Shown: positions 43,139 to 54,544 of the stretch, piece by piece | Layout of the letters: every line of letters begins with the position of its first letter | Position numbering within the stretch: the first letter of the stretch is position 1 | Origin: Bin34 sp965219935 | GTDB taxonomy: Bacteria > Chloroflexota > Anaerolineae > Caldilineales > Caldilineaceae | Length of the DNA: 64,000 nt | Direction of reading: 5' to 3' | Assembly (NCBI GenBank): GCA_965219935.1 | Contig: CBDCOU010000003.1 | Location: 3,038,001-3,102,000 of the forward strand | Made by a program: the position numbers and the translations under genes | Notes under the pieces: generated by a model | Databases searched by the model: none | What the model was told of the DNA's origin: nothing | The model's input: only the letters and a program-made list of their open reading frames with translations

Positions 43139-44035
43139 CCAATCCAGTATGATTATGGCGTTGCAGTGTCGGTGGGCAGATGGGTCAGGGTGTCCCGGAT
43201 CCAGCCCCAGCCGTCGATGCCCGGCTCCTCGGCCCAGGCCCCCCAGACACGGGCCATCTCCGCGCCCTTCATGTTCGCCTGCCAGGCCCACCACAGTTGC
43301 CCCGTCCGCGGATCAATGGCCACCGCCACATAGAGGTAGGACCGGCCGATTTGGACCTCCCGGGACACCGCCACCCCGCGCGGCGCCCACACCCTGCGTA
43401 CCGCGGTCCACAGGCCCAGCCGCATCTCGTCGCCCCACACAATCCCCTGCCCCACCGTCAGGCCGACGGCGGCCATGCACTCCCCGAGCCCCCCTTTTGC
43501 CAGGCCGCCTGGGCCTGGGGGGCCGTCTTCGCGTGGTGGGGCCGGGGCACTTTCAGCCGGATCCCCAGCCGCGGCAGCAGCGTGTACATGCTGTCACGGG
43601 TGTAGACCACCCCGAACTGCTCCTCGATCCAGTCCCGCACCGCCTGCGCCGTCGCAAACACCCCCGTGGCCGCCGCCGCCACCACCTGCTGCTCCTGGTC
43701 CGGCGTCAGGAAGGAGGGCTTGCCCGGGCCGCCCTTGCGCCGTCCGCACACCTGCGCCAAGCCCCCCTCCCGATACCACTGCAGCCACCGATGCACGCTG
43801 CGCAACCCCACGCCCAACGCGGACACCACCGCCACCGGCGGCTCGCCCCGCCGCAACAGCCACAGGGCATGCAGCCGCGTGCGCACTTCGGGCACCGGTT
43901 CCGCCCGGTACTGCCGGTGCAGCGCGTCGACCGTGTCCTCGGCTGCCCAATCGATCACCACCTTGCGGGCCATGGCAGGCCTCCCCTGCGACCAGATGCA
44001 ATCCCTTTACAATGCCTCTAATATACAAGATTGGT
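43139..44035 (-). mobile_element. IS630-family element with internal deletion
   Basis: About 897 bases bounded by imperfect terminal inverted repeats: left CCAATCCAGTAT, right (reverse complement) CCAATCTTGTAT, each flanked by a TA dinucleotide, the target-site duplication of this family. It holds a transposase gene in two overlapping frames. Usual elements are about 1.1 kb; the loss is inside the catalytic part of the transposase. Confidence 0.8.
43153..43973 (-). pseudogene. IS630-family transposase in two frames, catalytic part deleted
   Basis: The first frame (ATG 43973 to 43458, 171 residues) has the paired helix-turn-helix DNA-binding part: VRTRLHALWLLRRGEPPVAV, SVHRWLQWYREGG and GVVYTRDSMYTLLPRLGIRL. 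The second frame (about 43476 to 43153) continues with VWGDEMRLGL, holding the first catalytic Asp, and WAPRGVAVSR. The frames overlap at A-AAG-GGG, a canonical -1 slippery heptamer, so programmed frameshifting could join them. After EPGIDG the sequence jumps to WGWIRDTLTHL, a likely C-terminal tail; the region with the family's later catalytic residues and NP-x-E motif is absent. The protein should be inactive. Confidence 0.78.
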
Positions 44036-44353
44036 ATAACTCCCAATGGCCTGCCAAGAACAACACTAGGGAGCCGGATTGGCCTCATCGGAGCCCAATG
44101 GGACTCTTCGTCCCTTCCAGCCTTGACATGTCAACGAATCCGAAGCTGTACCCATTGGTCTGATGCAAAACAGAATATCGGTCGCGTCACCACACTCCCT
44201 GTCAGCTGACGGCTGGACGGTGGCCCTACGGCACTGGCCCTGCGCGCCGAACCGATGCAGGATCCCGACATCTCCGGCAAGCCGTTCCCCCCTGAACGGC
44301 CACAATAGCAGCCATCCAGAGCGTCACAGGTTCACCACCAAGGAAACGATCCC

Positions 44354-45601
44354 ATGAACAGGCCGCCCTTGCCACTGATCGTCCTCGCCCTCCTGACCAC
44401 GCTGCTCACCGGCTGTGTGATGCCGCCGCCGGCAAGTGGTTCCGCCATGGCCCCGGCGGCAGAGGGGGCCAAGCTGGCTTCCACCCTGCCGGATCCCGTG
44501 GATGGTTCGTTCAACGTGGTCCTTGTCCACGGCGGTGAAGTTGCCGCCGGTGGATGGGACCATGCCCACAACGAGGGCCGCCTCTACCTTGAGCGGACCG
44601 TCGAAGGTGTAGCCACTGCCCATGTGGAAAACGTGCCGGACGGTGTCAAGGGCGAATCCGTCCTCCGCGATCTGGCCGAAAGAGGCTTTGACCTGATCAT
44701 CACCACATCCTTTGGCTACATGGACGCGACGGCCACCGTCGCTCGGGAATACCCGAACCAAGGCTTCGTCAATGTTTCCGGCCAACGAAGCAACGACACC
44801 AACTACGCGAGCCTCTTCGGAGCCATGGAAGCGGCCAAGTACCTGGCCGGCATGGTGGCCGGTGCTCGCGCTGCGGAGGATGGCAGTTACAAGGTCGGAT
44901 ATCTGGGTACGGTTCCCGTCCCCGAAATCGTGCGGCTGGGCAACGCACTGGCCCTGGGCATGCGACGCACCTGTCCCGACTGCATCATGGACCTGCACTG
45001 GCTCATGAGTTGGGATGATCCGGAGGCGGAGGCTGTCGCGGCAGCCTCAATGCTGGACGATGACATCACGGTGATTGCGAGTGCCACCAGTGCGCCGCTT
45101 CCACTCCTGACCGGAGACGAACGCAGGTTCACGTATATTCCGGACAAGCGCGCCAGTGCCTGCGAAGACGCGCCCGACGCCTGCCTGACCGCCACCTACT
45201 GGATGTGGGGGCCCGCCTATGTCCGGATCGTCGAGGAAATGATGGACGGAACCCTCCCATCAGGCAATCACTACTACGAATTCCCGGAGGACATGCTGGG
45301 CCTCTACGGCTTCATGGAGGGGCAAGTTCCCCGGCCGACGGTCCCGGACTGGGTTGTACCGGAAGTGCGGACCGTCCTACAAGCCATGCAGAACGGAGAG
45401 TTCACCCGTTTCGACATCTTCACCGGTCCCATTCGCGACAACCAGGGCAACCTGGTCGTGCCGGCTGGCGTTGCGCTCACACAGTCCGATCTCGAAGGCA
45501 TCGCCCCCGAGTTGGGCGCGCGGCTGGAACGGCCCGGCTGCACCATCTGCATGGACTGGCTGGCGGAGGGCTTTGTATCCGATGCACGGATTCCGGAGTA
45601 G
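44354..45601 (+). CDS. BMP-family substrate-binding lipoprotein (orphan paralogue)
   Basis: 415 residues. Sec-type signal with lipobox LLTGC, Cys21. BMP (PnrA-like) landmarks are FNVVLVHGGEVAAGGWDHAH, the family's Phe/Asp-containing ligand loop, and FDLIITTSFGYMDAT. The domain binds nucleosides in characterised members. It closely parallels the BMP protein at 48325 throughout, including the C-terminal ending WLAEGFVSDARIPE, so the two are paralogues. No transport genes are linked to this copy. AAGGAAA is well placed before the ATG. It lies in the accessory island and may have arisen by duplication. Confidence 0.9.
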   Translation: MNRPPLPLIVLALLTTLLTGCVMPPPASGSAMAPAAEGAKLASTLPDPVDGSFNVVLVHGGEVAAGGWDHAHNEGRLYLERTVEGVATAHVENVPDGVKGESVLRDLAERGFDLIITTSFGYMDATATVAREYPNQGFVNVSGQRSNDTNYASLFGAMEAAKYLAGMVAGARAAEDGSYKVGYLGTVPVPEIVRLGNALALGMRRTCPDCIMDLHWLMSWDDPEAEAVAAASMLDDDITVIASATSAPLPLLTGDERRFTYIPDKRASACEDAPDACLTATYWMWGPAYVRIVEEMMDGTLPSGNHYYEFPEDMLGLYGFMEGQVPRPTVPDWVVPEVRTVLQAMQNGEFTRFDIFTGPIRDNQGNLVVPAGVALTQSDLEGIAPELGARLERPGCTICMDWLAEGFVSDARIPE

Positions 45602-45809
45602 GAGGCCTTTGCGCGAACAGAACTGACCTCAACCGCCTCTACTGGTCGTGCCTCCAGGGTTGCCATCCGTTCCTGTCCGGGTAGATGGCCTATCCACGTC
45701 AAGGTGTCGACCAGGATCATCAACCTATCCAGACGCTTCCAGCAAACGAGACAGTTGAGTTGGAGGCGTGGTTCAGGTTGGAATTTGGAGTCGGTTGACA
45801 CGTGATTGT
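45602..45809. other. Gap between the BMP gene and the dioxygenase remnant
   Basis: No gene; a short degenerate stretch leads into the pseudogene at 45810. Confidence 0.3.
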
Positions 45810-46181
45810 GAACGAGGCGTCCCACCCGATGCAGCTCGTGCGCGGATCCCACCACTGGAGCTTCACCGGCGAAGGACCTTCCAAACCACGAACTTCGAAG
45901 CAACCAAGGACATGATCACCGTGCCGGAAGGCCAACGGTGGGAGGAAGTCTCACCCCTGCCGCTGCCCGGCGGTGTCAACACCCATCACCACCTGGTGTT
46001 CCATGGTTCGGGGCCCAACCAGTCCGGTCGCCCGCGCCGCAGCCTAGCCATTCACATGCGCAGCGAAGGTTCCCGCCCCGCTGACGACGACCGCGAGGGG
46101 CTCGCGCGACACATTGACAATCTGGACATCTGCCCTGTCATCCACGGCGATCCGGCCTTGTTCAGGGGAGTAGACCGATAA
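45810..46181 (+). pseudogene. Broken copy of the phytanoyl-CoA dioxygenase 3' third
   Basis: Corresponds to 40300-40650 of the intact gene: NEASHPMQLVRGSHHW, then after a one-base deletion TTNFEATKDMITVPEGQRWE and onward to ICPVIHGDPALF. It retains the distal His and Arg region but not the His-x-Asp motif, and has no start. The two copies are in the same orientation about 5.2 kb apart. Confidence 0.85.
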
Positions 46182-46668
46182 CAATCCGGAGAGTGTTCCT
46201 AGCCTAGCCAACCCGATAGGAATAACAATAATTGCGTTCTCCATTTGCTGCAATGTTGATTGTCAAGGAAAAATCTTGAAATCTCAGTGAGTCGGTAAGT
46301 TGTGGTATGCGCACAGCATATCCCTTTGCCATCAAGACGAAAATCTGGGACGCAATGCCAGTCGCCCAGTTCCTGGCAGCCTATGGCCTAACACATCCTG
46401 TATACTCGTGGCTGCCTGCATGTACCTGATCATTTGAACGACACCCGGGGCGATGACGTCCTATTCCACCAGGTGCATGATCCCCCTTTCTGCCACTCCC
46501 ATCGGAGAACATCGTCGCTGTCGCATTCGGTCCAGAACCACCAATGGATGGATGAGTTCAGGGTGTCGCCCACGCGAGCTCCCGCACAGTGTGCGGACGA
46601 GTTGTGCTTCCGGCAGACATCGGCCCGAATGAACCAGTCGGTTGGATCATTGACATCCTAGCTCCCAA
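46182..46668. other. Gene-free stretch upstream of the GPH transporter
   Basis: No credible coding frame. It is more AT-rich than the surroundings. TTGACA occurs at 46648-46653 but too near the start at 46669 to be its promoter's -35 box. Nothing else is seen. Confidence 0.35.
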
Positions 46669-48069
46669 ATGACTGTTGAAGAACGATTGTCGCTCCTGGA
46701 CAAAGTGATTTATGGCTCTGGTGAATGGACTTCCGCCATTGCCGGCACAACGCGATCACTCTTCCTGAATTATTTCCTGGTGAGTGTGGTAGGGCTGGTC
46801 CCCAACATGGTGGGCCTGATCCTGCTGTTGGGCCGCATCTGGGACGGAGTCAATGATCCCCTGGTTGGCGTCATCAGCGACCGCCTGAACACACGGTGGG
46901 GACGCAGGCGCCCCATGATGTTGATGGCGGCGTTGCCCTTAGGGTTGCTGTTTGCCCTGTTGTGGTTCCGCCCACCCGCAGCCAGTACCGCGTGGCTGTT
47001 TGTCTATTTCGTGATAGTCAGTTTGGCCCTGGACACGGTGTACACCGTATTCGCCGTGCCCCATACGGCGCTGGTGGCCGAAATCACGCATGACTATAGT
47101 CACCGTATCTCGATCGTGGCCTGGCGCAACGCCTTCTACCTGCTGGGAGCCCTGATCACGGCGGCCATGTTCAAGAGGGTTGCCGAAGACTTCACGATCG
47201 CGTGGGGATGGGCCGACAACATCTTGCAGGGGTATATGGTGACCGGCTGGCTGTTTGGCCTGTCCCTGATGATTGCGCCCGTTCTCATATTCTGGCGCCT
47301 CCGGGAACCCGCGCATGTACGGATTCCCAAGCAAATCAATCCGTTAAGCGCCTTTCAAGCGGTATTTCGAAATCAGCCTTTCCGCGCTCTGTCTGCATCC
47401 TACTTCCTGGCGTTTACGGGTCTGGAATTCGTAGTCGTTTCCTTCATTTGGTATTTGCAATTCGTGTTGCAGGCTCCCGCCGGCATGGATGACACCCTGG
47501 CAGGCCTACTGTTGTTGGGCGCCTTGGTCACAATGCCTCTGACGAACCTCCTGATAACCCGATTTGGCAAGCGCAATTCCTATCTCCTGGTGGGTGCGGC
47601 CTGGATAGTGTCGATTCCGCTTGCTGCCATGTTCCCGACCGGTGGATTCAGGGCCTTTGTACCCTACTGTTTTTGGTTGGGTTTCATCTATGGCGCCGGC
47701 ATTACGGTACCGGGGGCCATGTTGCCCGACGTCATGGAACATGACGAGCTGCAAACCGGTGAACGACGAGAAGGGATCTTTACAGCCTACCTGACGTTTT
47801 TCCGAAAACTGGGATCTGCCTTGGCGGTGTTGATCGTAAACTTCATCCTGGCGCGCTCAGGCCTCATTGAGGGTACGGCCGGAACGGATATCGTCCAACC
47901 ACAAACCGTGGTGGTGGCCCTGCGCTTTATCATTGGCATTCTGCCCACTTTGATGGTTGCCGCATCGCTTTGGGTAATCAGGTACTATCCCATCACCAGG
48001 GCCTACCATGAGGAACTGAAGGCCAAACTGAAACGGCGCCCCAACGTCACCACCACCGGCACGACGTAG
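46669..48069 (+). CDS. GPH-family sugar:cation symporter (MelB-like)
   Basis: 466 residues with about twelve membrane segments. The family motif is complete: GRIWDGVNDPLVGVISDRLN followed by TRWGRRRPMM, where the Asp residues form the cation/sugar site in MelB. GPH proteins import disaccharides and glycosides with Na+ or H+. The gene lies between two BMP lipoprotein genes but is not of the BMP transport type, and its codon use appears less GC-biased than that of neighbours, suggesting transfer. The start ATG 46669 has no strong ribosome-binding site. Confidence 0.9.
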   Translation: MTVEERLSLLDKVIYGSGEWTSAIAGTTRSLFLNYFLVSVVGLVPNMVGLILLLGRIWDGVNDPLVGVISDRLNTRWGRRRPMMLMAALPLGLLFALLWFRPPAASTAWLFVYFVIVSLALDTVYTVFAVPHTALVAEITHDYSHRISIVAWRNAFYLLGALITAAMFKRVAEDFTIAWGWADNILQGYMVTGWLFGLSLMIAPVLIFWRLREPAHVRIPKQINPLSAFQAVFRNQPFRALSASYFLAFTGLEFVVVSFIWYLQFVLQAPAGMDDTLAGLLLLGALVTMPLTNLLITRFGKRNSYLLVGAAWIVSIPLAAMFPTGGFRAFVPYCFWLGFIYGAGITVPGAMLPDVMEHDELQTGERREGIFTAYLTFFRKLGSALAVLIVNFILARSGLIEGTAGTDIVQPQTVVVALRFIIGILPTLMVAASLWVIRYYPITRAYHEELKAKLKRRPNVTTTGTT

Positions 48070-48324
48070 AGTTCGATCTCCCTCGGTTTCCTAAACGGAC
48101 ACAGGGTACTGCCCACGGTCGGATCCGACGCCGTTGCCCATGGCACCGCAATGGCGGCCGTTTCCGGCAGGCAACCCACCGCTTCCAGCAGTCCGGAAGG
48201 GGACTTGTGCATGCTGCACAGGCCGATCTCGGCAGGGCAAATCAGGCCCCGAATCCAGTCGGTACAGTAGAATTCGGCCCCTGTCAACTTGATCCACGGG
48301 TGCCGGCCCCAGGAGATGAACCTC

Positions 48325-49572
48325 ATGCTTCGTCGACTTGCTGTATTGGCCTCGATTCTTCTTCTGGCCGCATTGCTGGCTGGCTGCGTATTGCCCGAGC
48401 CCTCCACCTACCCGGAGGAAATGCCGACGGAGGTGGAGGAGCAACCGACCCTGACCACCCCCGACATCGTAGAGGGCATGTTCAACGTGGCCTTTGTCTA
48501 TGTGGGCCCCATCGGTGATGGCGGCTGGACCTACGCCCACAACGACGGCCGCCTCTATCTTGAGGAGAACCTCGACAACGTCAACACGGCCTATCTGGAA
48601 AGCGTGCCCGAAGGCGCGGACGCCGAGCGCGTGATCCGCAGCCTGGCGCGCAAGGGCTTCGACCTGATTTACACGACCTCCTTCGGGTACATGGATCCGA
48701 CCGCGATCGTGGCCGAGGAGTTCCCGGACCAGGCGTTCGTCCACGTGTCCGGCCTCAAGAAGAACGACCACAACTTTGCTAATCTCTTCGGCTCCATGGA
48801 ATCGGCCAAGTACCTGGCCGGCATGGTCGCCGGTGCCAGGGCTGCCGAGGACGGCTCCAACCGGGTCGGCTACGTCGCTCCCTTCCCGATCCCGGAAATC
48901 GTCCGGTTGGGCAATGCCATGACGATGGGCATGCGCCGCACCTGCCCCGAGTGCGTGATGGACGTGCGCTGGATCTTCAGCTGGTTTGATCCGGAAGGCG
49001 AACGCGAAGCCGCGGTCTCCATGATCGATGCCGGCGCCACCGTGATCATTACCGGTGCCGATACCGCCATCCCCGTGCAGGTGGCCGGGGAGATGGGCTT
49101 TACCGGCGTGCCGGGCAACAGCGCCAACGCCTGCGATGCGGCGCCCGAGGCCTGTCTGGGCGTGCCCTACTGGAACTGGGGACCGGCTTATGTCGAGATT
49201 GCCCAGGCCGTGATGGACGGCACCTTCGAGCCGGATGACTTCTACCTCGGCGCCCCGGACAACATCGTCGGGTTTGCCGGCTTCATGGAAGGCGAAGTGC
49301 CCCAGCCGGCCGTGCCCGACTGGGTCATTCCGGAAGTGGACGACGTCCTGCAGCAGATGCGCAACGGCGAGTTCACCCGTTTCGACATGTTCACGGGCCC
49401 CATCCATGACAATGCCGGCAACCTGGTGGTTCCGGAGGGCGAGTCCCTGACCCAGTCCGATCTGGAAGGGATCGACGATGAACTGGGCGCCCTGCTGGGA
49501 CGCCCCGGCTGCACCTACTGCATGGGCTGGCTGGCGGAAGGCTTCGTCGCCGACGCCCAGGTCCCGCAATAG
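48325..49572 (+). CDS. BMP-family substrate-binding lipoprotein
   Basis: 415 residues from ATG 48325, chosen because AGGAG lies nine bases upstream; ATG codons closer to it and a frame from 48289 are less likely. The Sec signal ends at LLAGC with Cys21. The BMP domain includes FNVAFVYVGPIGDGGWTYAH and FDLIYTTSFGYMDPT. BMP proteins bind nucleosides or related ligands for NupABC-type import. The ATPase and two permeases follow directly, forming a full importer. Hairpins sit in the gap to the ATPase gene. Confidence 0.93.
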   Translation: MLRRLAVLASILLLAALLAGCVLPEPSTYPEEMPTEVEEQPTLTTPDIVEGMFNVAFVYVGPIGDGGWTYAHNDGRLYLEENLDNVNTAYLESVPEGADAERVIRSLARKGFDLIYTTSFGYMDPTAIVAEEFPDQAFVHVSGLKKNDHNFANLFGSMESAKYLAGMVAGARAAEDGSNRVGYVAPFPIPEIVRLGNAMTMGMRRTCPECVMDVRWIFSWFDPEGEREAAVSMIDAGATVIITGADTAIPVQVAGEMGFTGVPGNSANACDAAPEACLGVPYWNWGPAYVEIAQAVMDGTFEPDDFYLGAPDNIVGFAGFMEGEVPQPAVPDWVIPEVDDVLQQMRNGEFTRFDMFTGPIHDNAGNLVVPEGESLTQSDLEGIDDELGALLGRPGCTYCMGWLAEGFVADAQVPQ

Positions 49573-49583
49573 CCTGAAACCAT

Positions 49584-49640
49584 GGGCGGCGTCCCGGGAC
49601 GCCGCCCGGCGCATGCCGGCGGAAGGCACCTTCCGCCGGC
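49584..49640 (+). promoter_or_regulatory. Two tandem hairpins between the BMP gene and the ATPase gene
   Basis: First, a 12-bp-arm palindrome (GGGCGGCGTCCC / GGGACGCCGCCC, 49584-49607) with no loop bases. Second, arms GCCGGCGGAAGG / CCTTCCGCCGGC (49615-49626 and 49629-49640) with a 2-base loop. They lie 12 bases after the BMP stop. No T-run follows. They fit an mRNA-stabilising or attenuating element that sets the ratio of binding protein to transporter. Confidence 0.65.
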
Positions 49641-49648
49641 ACGGCCCA

Positions 49649-51222
<1,574 letters not shown>

Positions 51223-51226
<4 letters not shown>

Positions 51227-52347
51227 CCGGCAGCACCGCGTCCGGGACTATGCCTGCCGGTCGGCTGCGGCTGCGGCTGGAAGCACGCGATCAGCCGGGT
51301 TTGCTGACCCATTTGGCCGTGTCGCTGCTGCTGTTGGTAGTCGCCCTGCTCCTGGCCGGGGTCGTGATGACGGTGGCCGGCGGCAACCCGTTGGATGTCT
51401 ACCGCAGCATGTTCGGGGCCGGTTTCGGGAGCAAGTGGGGCCTGAACGACACCCTGGTCAAGATGGTGCCCCTGGCCCTGGCCAGCCTGGGGGTGGCGCT
51501 CGCCTTCCGCATGAAGATGTGGAACATCGGGGCCGAAGGCCAACTCCTGATGGGTGCCCTGGCCGCCTCCGGCATCGCGCTGTTTGCCGTGCCGCCCGAC
51601 ATGCCCCAGTCGCTGGCACTGGGGCTGATGGCCGCGGCCGGAGCCGCAGGCGGCGCCGTCTGGGGCGTCGTGCCCGGCTGGCTGCGCGCCCAGTTTGGGG
51701 TCAACGAGATCATCTCCACCCTGATGCTGAACTATGTTGCCCTGTCCATCGTGCAGTTCTTTGTCTACGGGCCCTGGGGCGAACGCGGCTTCGGCCTGAC
51801 GCCGATGTTCGAGCGGAACACATGGCTGCCCCGCCTAACCGAATACGCCGACCAGTGGTCCGCCCTGCGCGGCCTGACGCTCCATTTGGGCATCCTGGCC
51901 GTGCCGGTGGCAATCGTGTTCCTGGCGATCCTGTTGAACCGGACCAAGTTCGGCTTCGAAATCGCCATGGTGGGCGACAATCCGGACGCGGCCCGGTACG
52001 CGGGCGTGCGCCTGCGCCGCACGATGATCATTGTGATGGCCCTGAGCGGCGCCCTGGCCGGCCTGGCCGGCATGAACGAGGTGTCCGGCGTGGTCCACCG
52101 GCTGCTGGAACACATCTCGCCCGGCTACGGGTACACCGCCATCATCGTGGCCTGGCTGGGCCGCTTCAACCCGTTGGCGGTGGCGGTTGTCGCTTTCCTC
52201 TTCGGGGGCCTGATCGTGGGGGCGGACGAGATTCAGTCGGCCGGCATCTCCTCGCTGCTGCAGGGGGTGATTCTCTTTGTGATGGTGAGCGGCAATCTGC
52301 TGATCCGGTACCGGATCCGCCTGCGGGAACCGGAGACGCTGGCATGA
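51223..52347 (+). CDS. BMP-type ABC transporter permease 1
   Basis: 374 residues, many hydrophobic segments. The family motif AFRMKMWNIGAEGQLLMGAL is at about residues 93-112, and GVNEIISTLMLNYVAL and GDNPDAARYAGV follow; these are the BPD_transp_2 pattern of nucleoside-type permeases. ATGA overlap with the ATPase gene and with the next permease shows a coupled operon. Works with the other permease as a heterodimer. Confidence 0.93.
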
Positions 52348-53291
52348 TCGCCTTCCTTACGGCCGTGCTGGCGTCCGGGGTGCGCACCGGCACCTCCGTC
52401 CTGTTCGCCACGCTGGGCGAACTCTTCACCGAACGGGCCGGCGTCCTCAATCTGGGTGTCGAGGGCATGATGCTGATGGGCGCCATGACGGGGTTCGGCG
52501 TCACCTGGCTGACCGGCAACCCCTGGCTGGGGATCCTGGCGGCGATGGTGGTTGGCGGCATGATGGCCCTGCTGCACGCCTTCGTGGCCCTGGTTCTGCG
52601 CGCGGAACAGGTGGTGTCCGGCCTGGCCCTCACCTTCCTGGGCAGCGGCCTCAGTGCCGTGCTCGGTTCGCCCCTGGTCGAAGTGCGCCAGGTTGATCGC
52701 ATCCCGACCTGGCCCGTGCCCTTCCTGTCCCAAATTCCGGTGCTCGGTCCCATTCTGTTCGACCACAACTTCCTCGTCTACATCGGCTTCCTGCTGGTGC
52801 CGCTCTGCTGGTTCTGGATTTACCGCACGCGGCAGGGCTTGGAATTGCGCGCCATCGGCGAGAATCCGGCCGCGGCCGATGTCCAGGGCATCAAGGTCAT
52901 GCGGCAGCGCATCCTCTATGTTGCCTTCGGCGGGGTGCTGGCCGGCCTGGGCGGCGCCACGCTCTCCCTGGCCCTGACCCCGACCTGGGTGGAAGGCCTG
53001 ATTTCGGGCCAGGGCTGGGTGGCCGTGGGCCTGGTCATCTTCGCCGGCTGGGATCCGATCCGGGCCATGTTCGGCTCCTATCTGTTCGGTGCCCTGCGCC
53101 GCCTGCCGATCGATCTCCAGAACTTCGCCCGGTTCCGCGCCAATCCATCCATCGGCTACTTCACCGGCATGCTCCCCTACCTGTTCACGATTGTGGCCCT
53201 GCTGACCGTGTCGATCGGCGACATCGGCCGCCGCTGGGGCGCTCCCGCCGCGCTGGGCAGGGCCTACGTGCGGGAAGACCGCGACGCCTGA
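52344..53291 (+). CDS. BMP-type ABC transporter permease 2
   Basis: 315 residues from ATG 52344, which overlaps the preceding stop. It has SVLFATLGELFTERAGVLNL and GVEGMMLMGAMTGFGV, the twin of the motif in permease 1, then ENPAAADVQGIKV. About eight membrane segments are predicted. A longer frame through 51435 is a shadow of permease 1. It completes the BMP transporter. Confidence 0.93.
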   Translation: MIAFLTAVLASGVRTGTSVLFATLGELFTERAGVLNLGVEGMMLMGAMTGFGVTWLTGNPWLGILAAMVVGGMMALLHAFVALVLRAEQVVSGLALTFLGSGLSAVLGSPLVEVRQVDRIPTWPVPFLSQIPVLGPILFDHNFLVYIGFLLVPLCWFWIYRTRQGLELRAIGENPAAADVQGIKVMRQRILYVAFGGVLAGLGGATLSLALTPTWVEGLISGQGWVAVGLVIFAGWDPIRAMFGSYLFGALRRLPIDLQNFARFRANPSIGYFTGMLPYLFTIVALLTVSIGDIGRRWGAPAALGRAYVREDRDA

Positions 53292-53326
53292 GCAACCCGC
53301 GCCCGGTTTCCGCCGGCGAACCCGCC

Positions 53327-54544
53327 ATGCCGACCGGATCCCGCACGCTGCGCATCCTGGTGGTTGCACCCACCAGCTTCTTCAGCGACACCGGCTGCCA
53401 CGTGCGCATCCTGGAGGAAGTGCGCATCCTCGAACGGCTCGGCCATCACGTGGAGATCGCCACCTACCGCAACGGCGGTCCGGCGAACCAACTGCGTATC
53501 CACCGCACCCTGCCCATCCCCTGGCGGCGCGGCTGGGAGGTCGGCTCCAGCCGGCACAAGGTGGCCTTCGATCTGCTGCTGGGGCTGACCGTCCTCCGGC
53601 TGCTGGCCACCCGCCGCTTCGACCTGATCCACGCCCACCTGCACGAAGGCGGCCTGATTGGCGCCATTGCCGGCCGGCTGTTCCACAAGCCGATGCTGCT
53701 GGACCTGCAGGGCAGCCTGACCGAGGAGATGATCGACCACGGGTTCCTGTCCCGCGACAGCCGGTTCTTCGGACCGCTGCTGGCCTTGGAGAAGTGGATT
53801 GTCGGTCAGGGCGACCGGGTGGTGGCAAGCACCGCGCATTTCAGCCGCCTGTGCGTGGAGCGGTACGGGTGTCCGCCGGAACGGATGGAGCAGCTGGGCG
53901 ACTTTGTGGACACCGATGTGTTCCAGCCGGAACAGTTTCCGCCGACGGACAGGCACACCCTGCGCAGGACACTGGGACTGCCGAATGCGGGGCCCCTCAT
54001 CGTCTATCTGGGACTGCTGGCTCCGTATCAAGGCACGGACCTGCTGCTGGAAGCCATGCCGCGCATCCTTGACCGGAAACCGGATGCCCACCTCCTGCTG
54101 ATGGGCTATCCCTTCGTGGACCGCTACCGGGACAAGGCGAATTCACTGGGCATCGGCCAAGCCGTCACGCTGACCGGACGCATGCCCTACGCCGATGTGC
54201 CGCGCCATCTGGCCCTGGGCGATGTGGCGGTGGCCCCCAAGGTGTCCAAGACGGAAGGGCTGGGCAAGCTCCTCAACTACATGGCCATGGGCTTGCCCAC
54301 AGTGGCCTTCGATGTGCCCGCGGCCCGCGAGTACCTGGGCAACCTGGGCGTCTATGCCGAGACAGGCAGCGCAGCCGGCCTGGCGGAATGCATCTGCGGG
54401 TTGCTGGAACGCCACCGGCGCGAGCCCGACGGGCTGCGCGAACTCAGGTGCCAACTCCGGGAACGCGCCCGTGGACAATTCGGCTGGCAGCCGGTGGGGC
54501 AAGCCCTGAACCGGCTCTACGCGGAGATTCTGGGAGAATCCTGA
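53327..54544 (+). CDS. Glycosyltransferase family 4 protein
   Basis: 405 residues with the GT-B plan. The N-terminal domain starts RILVVAPTSFFSDTG and has CHVRILEEVRILERLGHHVE and FDLIHAHLHEGGLIGAI. The C-terminal nucleotide-sugar domain has PLIVYLGLLAPYQGTDLLLE, VTLTGRMPYADVPRHLALGD and PKVSKTEGLGKLLNYMAMGL, the region that carries the EX7E-type acceptor motif. It transfers a sugar to a lipid or glycan; acceptor not known. It lies 35 bases after the last permease and may be in the same transcript. Confidence 0.92.
   Translation: MPTGSRTLRILVVAPTSFFSDTGCHVRILEEVRILERLGHHVEIATYRNGGPANQLRIHRTLPIPWRRGWEVGSSRHKVAFDLLLGLTVLRLLATRRFDLIHAHLHEGGLIGAIAGRLFHKPMLLDLQGSLTEEMIDHGFLSRDSRFFGPLLALEKWIVGQGDRVVASTAHFSRLCVERYGCPPERMEQLGDFVDTDVFQPEQFPPTDRHTLRRTLGLPNAGPLIVYLGLLAPYQGTDLLLEAMPRILDRKPDAHLLLMGYPFVDRYRDKANSLGIGQAVTLTGRMPYADVPRHLALGDVAVAPKVSKTEGLGKLLNYMAMGLPTVAFDVPAAREYLGNLGVYAETGSAAGLAECICGLLERHRREPDGLRELRCQLRERARGQFGWQPVGQALNRLYAEILGES

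Noticed and set aside
46648..46653. TTGACA before the GPH transporter gene as its -35 box
   Set aside because: Only 15 bases separate it from the start codon, leaving no room for a -10 box and leader.
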